Made by a program: the position numbers and the translations under genes. Positions 5,603-9,001 of a stretch of 9,001 nucleotides of DNA are shown here, piece after piece; positions within the stretch are counted from its first letter, which is position 1; the number at the start of each line of letters is the position of its first letter. Under the pieces are notes generated by a model. The model saw only the letters and a list, made by a program, of their open reading frames with translations, had not been told where the DNA came from and searched no databases. This DNA comes from Opitutaceae bacterium. GTDB taxonomy: Bacteria; Verrucomicrobiota; Verrucomicrobiia; Opitutales; Opitutaceae. The stretch is from assembly GCA_023265535.1 (NCBI GenBank), contig JAHFTI010000133.1, forward strand, positions 1 through 9,001. The letters run 5' to 3'.

Positions 5603-6742
5603 TCACTTCGTCACGCCGAGGCGGAAGATGATCGTGTTCTTGTAGACCTGGCCCGGGCGCAGCACGGTGCTGGGGAAGGAGGCCTGGTTCGGGGAGTCGG
5701 GATAGTGCTGGGGCTCGAGGCAGAAGCCGCTGCGGTGCGGAATCAGCTCGCCGCCCTTGCCCTTGAGCTTTCCGGTGAGGAAATTGCCGCCGTAGAACTG
5801 GACGGCGGGCTCGGTGGAGAGCACCTCGAGCATGCGGCCCGTGGTGGCCTCGGTCACGCGGGCCTGGAGGGTGAGCTCACCCGGCTTGGCCTGGTTGACG
5901 ACGAAGTTGTGGTCGTAGCCCTTGCCGTAGCCGAGCTGGGCATCCTTGGCCTCGACGCGGGCGCCGATCTTGGTGGGCGTGGTGAAGTCGAAGGGCGTGC
6001 CCTTGACCGGGGTGAGCTCGCCCGTGGGGATGAGCGTGGCGTCGACCGGGGTCATCCTGTCGGCATTCAGGTAGAGCACGTGATCATTGATCGTGCCCTT
6101 GCCGGCGAGGTTGAAGTAGGCGTGCTGGGTGAGGTTGAGGATGGTCGGCTTGTCCGTCGTGGCGGTGTAGTCCAGGCGGAGGGCGTTGTCCTTGGTGAGC
6201 GTGTAGACGGCCTTGACCGTGAGGTTGCCGGGGTAGCCCATTTCGCCGTCCTTGGAGACGTAGGTGAGCTCGAGGGCGGGCTCTGCGCCCGGGACGGGCT
6301 TGGCGGTCCAGACGACCTTGTCGAAGCCCTGGGTGCCGCCGTGCAGCGTGTTGGGGCCGTCGTTGAGGGGCAGCTGGTAGGTGGTGCCGTCGAGGACGAA
6401 CTTGCCCTTGGCGATGCGGTTGCCGAAGCGGCCGACGAGGCAGCCGAAATAGGGGCTGCCCGCCTCGTATTCGGCGAGCGTGTCGAAGCCGAGGACGACG
6501 TCCCCGAGCTTGCCGTTGCGGTCCGGGGCGAACCAATGGGTCAGGGTGCCGCCGTAGTTGCTGATACGCGCCTCGACGCCATTGGCGTTCTTGAGCGAGT
6601 AGAGATCAACGGAGATGCCACTCTGGGTCTTGCCCCAGGCTTGCTGGGAGATGCTGCTGTCCGCGGCGGAAGCGGCGATTTGGGAGGAGACGATGCTCAT
6701 GCTGAGTCCAAAAATGGAGAGCCAACGATGCATGCTGTGCAT
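5603..6742 (-). CDS. galM: Aldose 1-epimerase (galactose mutarotase) with export signal
   Basis: This 379-residue enzyme interconverts alpha and beta anomers of aldoses such as galactose and glucose, feeding the Leloir pathway or uptake of sugars. Family landmarks are complete: GRFGNRI (104-110), NTLHGG with His134, NLTQHAYFNL with the catalytic His207, LNADRMTPVD (225-234), GYDHNF with Asp277, and the closing FCLEPQHYPDSPN with the catalytic base Glu343. The N-terminus has a short basic start, a hydrophobic run (WLSIFGLSMSIVSS) and an ASA-A site near residue 26, so the protein is probably exported to the periplasm. Many bacterial GalM proteins are cytoplasmic, but signal-bearing forms are known. 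The start is either the ATG at 6742 or the one at 6733; neither has a clear ribosome site, and both keep the signal peptide. The gene is monocistronic or last in its transcript, given the terminator after it. The antisense strand stays open across the whole gene, a result of its GC-rich codons. Confidence 0.95.
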   Translation of the reverse strand: MHSMHRWLSIFGLSMSIVSSQIAASAADSSISQQAWGKTQSGISVDLYSLKNANGVEARISNYGGTLTHWFAPDRNGKLGDVVLGFDTLAEYEAGSPYFGCLVGRFGNRIAKGKFVLDGTTYQLPLNDGPNTLHGGTQGFDKVVWTAKPVPGAEPALELTYVSKDGEMGYPGNLTVKAVYTLTKDNALRLDYTATTDKPTILNLTQHAYFNLAGKGTINDHVLYLNADRMTPVDATLIPTGELTPVKGTPFDFTTPTKIGARVEAKDAQLGYGKGYDHNFVVNQAKPGELTLQARVTEATTGRMLEVLSTEPAVQFYGGNFLTGKLKGKGGELIPHRSGFCLEPQHYPDSPNQASFPSTVLRPGQVYKNTIIFRLGVTK

Positions 6743-6786
6743 GGGATTGCGAGCTAAGTCGGACGGGGGGTTGAGGTTGATGCGGA

Positions 6787-6802
6787 CCGCTGCAAGCAGC
6801 GG
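6787..6802. promoter_or_regulatory. Palindrome upstream of galM
   Basis: CCGCTGC and GCAGCGG form a perfect 7-bp inverted repeat separated by AA, about 45 bases before the galM ATG. As DNA it resembles an operator for a dimeric repressor. As RNA it would be a small hairpin with a CAAG or CUUG tetraloop in the galM leader. No T-run follows, so it is not a terminator. Function is inferred from position only. Confidence 0.3.
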
Positions 6803-6959
6803 AGGGCAAAGCTCCTGCAGTCAATTCCCGCGGGGGGGCGGGGTCAAGCGCCGCCTCTGCTGTACCGTAATGCGATTGGCACTACAGGCGGGACCGGGGT
6901 GACCGGGCTGGCGCCCTGCCCTGGCCGCAGACAGGGACCTCCCCCGGACGCCTCCACAC

Positions 6960-7040
6960 GGCGGTGGCGGCGGCGGTGGCGGCGGCGGGGGCGGGGGCGG
7001 CGGCCGGGGTGCCGGGGGGGGCGGGTGGCCGGGGTGGCGG
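6960..7040. repeat. G-rich low-complexity tract with 12-bp tandem repeat
   Basis: The plus strand of 6961-7020 has 43 G, 14 C, 3 T and no A by hand count. It begins with two exact tandem copies of GGCGGTGGCGGC (6960-6971, 6972-6983) and continues as GGC and GGGGGC units with runs of four, five and eight or so G. It follows the stop of the lipoprotein gene, so on that transcript it would be a C-rich, A-poor segment. The plus strand could fold into G-quadruplexes. The tract is a simple-sequence region prone to length change and to sequencing error. Confidence 0.75.
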
Positions 7041-7048
7041 GAGCCCGG

Positions 7049-8947
7049 CTAGAGCCTGGCGAGCAGGGCTGCCAGGTCCGTGTCCAGCTGGGTGCCCTTG
7101 CGGGGCTTCAGGAGTTCGCGGGCGCGGCGCACGGAGCTGCGGGCCTCCTCGGGCCTGCCAGTGGAGGCCAGGTGGTGGGCAAAGGGAACGACGAGCAGGT
7201 CGAAGGCCCCGATGGCCGAGCCCTTGGCGTGCCGGGACAGGGCGGCCTCGAAGGCGCGCTGTTGGGCGGCGGGCGGGAGGCCGGAGAGCTCACGGGCCAG
7301 GTTCTCGCTCTCCTGGCGCAGGCCCAGGTCGGAACGGCGGCGGCGGACGCGCTCCGAGAACTCGCGCAGGCGGGCGTCGGCCTCGGCGTCGCGCCCGCGC
7401 GCACGCAGGCTGGCGGCCAGGCGGCGGGTGAAAAGGTATTCAACATCCGGATACTCCTGGAGGGCGGCGGCCGCCTCGCTGCAGAGGGCCGCGCGCGCCT
7501 CGGGCGTGGTCCTGGGAAGGCCCGGGCCTCCGGCGGCCAGGGTGAAGAGGAACTCCCAGGCCCCCAGGCTGCGCGGATCCTCGGCGAGGGCGCGGCGGGC
7601 GGCGGAGCGGGCCTCCTCCACCCTGCCAGCCAGCACGAGGCAGCCGCCGGCCTCGAGGTGAAGGCGGGCGCGCCGGGCGGCGGGGGACTCGGTGCGGGCC
7701 TTGTCCAGCATGACCAGGGACTGCTCCGAAAGGTCGCCCCAGCTCTGGGGGTCGGTGGCGATGCCCGAGGCGAAGCGTTGCTCGCGCCCGCGGCCGGCAT
7801 CGCGGTGCCAGCGTCCACCGGAGCCCAGGAAGCCGAACCAGGCGTGGCGCCCGCTGGTGCCCCGCCCCCGGAAGAGGAGCGTGGGCACGCCGGCGGACTT
7901 GCCCGCCTCGGCGGCGTAAAGGGCCTGGTCCACGCAGATGCCGCCGCGCGCGGCGATCTCGGGCAGCGTGTAGGCGGGACCGTCCCAATGCAGCCTGCCG
8001 GCCCGCACGCGGTCATCCCTGTAGCGAATCTGTGAGTACAGGGTGTCGAGGTCCTCGAGCGGCACGTTGACCGCCAGGCGCGCCCAGCGCAGCTGGTTGA
8101 GGCCCACCGAGCTGTCGACGACGAACTTCAGCTGGTCCGCGCCCAGTTCGCGCAGGGGCAGCAGGGTCTTGCCGGCGCGGTCGAGCGCGACCAGGTGCTC
8201 GAAGAGGGGCAGGGGCTGCGAGCCCAGGCCGCGAAAGCCCGCGGCGGGGCCCTGGGCGTGCGGCCAGGTGGAGGGGGGCGGCACGTCGTGCACGATGGCG
8301 ATGGCCAGGGCCAGGTCGAAATAGTCCCAGAAGGCGACGGGGTCCGCACGATGGAGCGTGGAGAGGATCTCCAGCACACGCACGGGCTGGTCGATGCGGG
8401 AGACAATCGACACGAAGGAGGAAAGGCAGCCGGGACGTTCCGGGATGCCGGTGCGCAGGGCGGGGTCGAGGCGCATGGCCAGCGAAACGCCGGAGCGGCC
8501 GCGCGTGAGGGAGGCGAGTTCAGGCCTCATGAGGCCGGCCTGCTCCAGGTGCGCGCGCCAGGCCAGGAGCACCTCCTGCTCGTCCTGCCCGAGCAGGATC
8601 AGGAAGCGGGCGAGGCAGTTCCAGCCGTGCATGGCCTCGAGCTCACCCTGGGCATAGCCGAGCAGGGCGGTGTCGGTGACGGACTGGAGGCCCCCCACGC
8701 AGCCGCGTTCCTCCCAGGCGCGCACGGAGCGGCGGGCGGCCTCGGTATCCAAGGGCGTGATACGCGGCCCCGCTGCGGGGGAGGCAGCCTGTGCCGCGGC
8801 AGGGACAGGGCCCAGCGGGGCGGCGGGCACGGCCGACGGCGCGGAGGCGGGATCGCTCGCGCAGCCGGCGAGAAGCAGCAACGCGGCGAGCGCGGGGGAC
8901 AGGCGTCTCCCGGCCACCAAGACTGCAGGCCTGGGCGTGCGTTTCAC
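7049..8947 (-). CDS. Lipoprotein with transglutaminase-like core and TPR-type repeats
   Basis: With the GTG at 8947 the protein has 632 residues. That start has GGAG 8 bases upstream; a TTG at 8983 would add 12 residues but lacks a spaced site. An Arg/Lys-rich start and the hydrophobic run ALAALLLLAGC give a lipobox with lipidated Cys29. A linker rich in Ala and Pro (to about residue 60) follows. After a helical domain comes a transglutaminase-like core: GGICVDQALYAAEAGKSAGV with Cys338, SGRHAWFGF with His368, and RWHRDAG with Asp383, the order and spacing of the Cys-His-Asp triad. Residues from about 418 onward are Ala/Arg-rich helical pairs such as AGRVEEARSAARRALAEDPR and TGRPEEARSSVRRARELL, as in TPR repeats. 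It should sit on a membrane facing the periplasm. The triad looks complete, so protease, amidase or cross-linking activity is possible. The family is otherwise unknown to me. No tight operon partner lies within the window. Confidence 0.75.
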   Translation of the reverse strand: MKRTPRPAVLVAGRRLSPALAALLLLAGCASDPASAPSAVPAAPLGPVPAAAQAASPAAGPRITPLDTEAARRSVRAWEERGCVGGLQSVTDTALLGYAQGELEAMHGWNCLARFLILLGQDEQEVLLAWRAHLEQAGLMRPELASLTRGRSGVSLAMRLDPALRTGIPERPGCLSSFVSIVSRIDQPVRVLEILSTLHRADPVAFWDYFDLALAIAIVHDVPPPSTWPHAQGPAAGFRGLGSQPLPLFEHLVALDRAGKTLLPLRELGADQLKFVVDSSVGLNQLRWARLAVNVPLEDLDTLYSQIRYRDDRVRAGRLHWDGPAYTLPEIAARGGICVDQALYAAEAGKSAGVPTLLFRGRGTSGRHAWFGFLGSGGRWHRDAGRGREQRFASGIATDPQSWGDLSEQSLVMLDKARTESPAARRARLHLEAGGCLVLAGRVEEARSAARRALAEDPRSLGAWEFLFTLAAGGPGLPRTTPEARAALCSEAAAALQEYPDVEYLFTRRLAASLRARGRDAEADARLREFSERVRRRRSDLGLRQESENLARELSGLPPAAQQRAFEAALSRHAKGSAIGAFDLLVVPFAHHLASTGRPEEARSSVRRARELLKPRKGTQLDTDLAALLARL

Positions 8948-8955
8948 GCCCCCCA

Positions 8956-8959
8956 CTCC
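8956..8959 (-). promoter_or_regulatory. Ribosome binding site of the lipoprotein gene
   Basis: GGAG on the minus strand lies 8 bases before the GTG at 8947 and favours that codon over the in-frame GTG codons just upstream and the TTG at 8983. The choice also gives a normal-length lipoprotein signal (28 residues before the Cys). Confidence 0.45.
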
Positions 8960-9001
8960 GAGCACGCTTGCCCGGGGAGTCAATCCTGCCGGGCCACGCG
9001 C

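Larger units (their letters stand above)
6743..7048. other. Gene-free region upstream of galM
   Basis: This 306-base stretch lies between the lipoprotein stop and the galM start. I see no credible gene in it. The half near galM (6743-6900) holds a 7-bp palindrome (6787-6802) and two TTGAC-type hexamers on the minus strand (6847-6842 and 6824-6819) with 17 bases between them. The first could be a -35 box, but the second is a poor -10. The half near the lipoprotein is a very G-rich tract (6960-7048). No hairpin with a T-run is present after the lipoprotein gene. Confidence 0.5.

Noticed and set aside
5585..6757. A 390-codon plus-strand frame covering all of galM
   Set aside because: The composition is repetitive (Gly, Val, Ala, Glu, Leu) and galM on the other strand has all catalytic motifs.
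7029..7048. CCGGG/CCCGG hairpin just after the lipoprotein stop
   Set aside because: The stem is five pairs with a ten-base loop and no T-run, so it is not convincing as a terminator.
6899..8035. A 378-codon plus-strand frame opposite the lipoprotein gene
   Set aside because: It begins in the G-rich simple-sequence tract and has no domain-like pattern; the minus-strand gene has a lipobox and a catalytic triad.

Overview
This is a GC-rich bacterial window with eight protein-coding genes in two blocks that face each other. I recognised no RNA genes, insertion sequences, CRISPR arrays or phage genes. Taxonomy is a guess. A bacterial GH3-family acyl-amido synthetase, a secreted galactose mutarotase, a TPR/transglutaminase-like lipoprotein, very high third-position GC in the right part, and few strong Shine-Dalgarno sites would fit Verrucomicrobiota (Opitutaceae-like), but nothing seen here proves it.

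Left block, plus strand, 1-2746. The window opens in the C-terminal end of a LysR-type regulator (stop at 309). A 195-base gap with a small AT-rich inverted repeat follows. Then come three tightly linked genes: a 72-aa protein with a histidine-rich N-terminus and a helical C-terminal half (505-723), a 244-aa protein with a faint resemblance to the eIF-2B/MtnA fold (720-1454), and a 431-aa ion or anion transporter of the ArsB/NhaD/SLC13 type (1451-2746). The three overlap by four bases at each junction (TTGA, ATGA), so they are probably one translationally coupled operon. Its substrate is unknown. This block is visibly less GC-rich than the rest.

Right block, minus strand, read from right to left. 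First is a TPR-containing lipoprotein with a transglutaminase-like Cys-His-Asp core (8947-7049). A 306-base gene-free stretch follows, holding a strongly G-rich tract and a short palindrome. Next is a secreted aldose 1-epimerase (6742-5603) followed by a clear intrinsic terminator (5575-5544). Then comes a coupled pair: an alpha/beta hydrolase (5448-4330) and a GH3-family acyl-adenylating amido synthetase (4333-2777), which overlap by ATGA. The GH3 gene and the transporter converge with 30 bases between their stops.

The two most interesting units are the three-gene transporter cassette and the hydrolase-GH3 pair. The pair could be a small-molecule conjugation and release module. Both readings are inferences from gene coupling and family membership.
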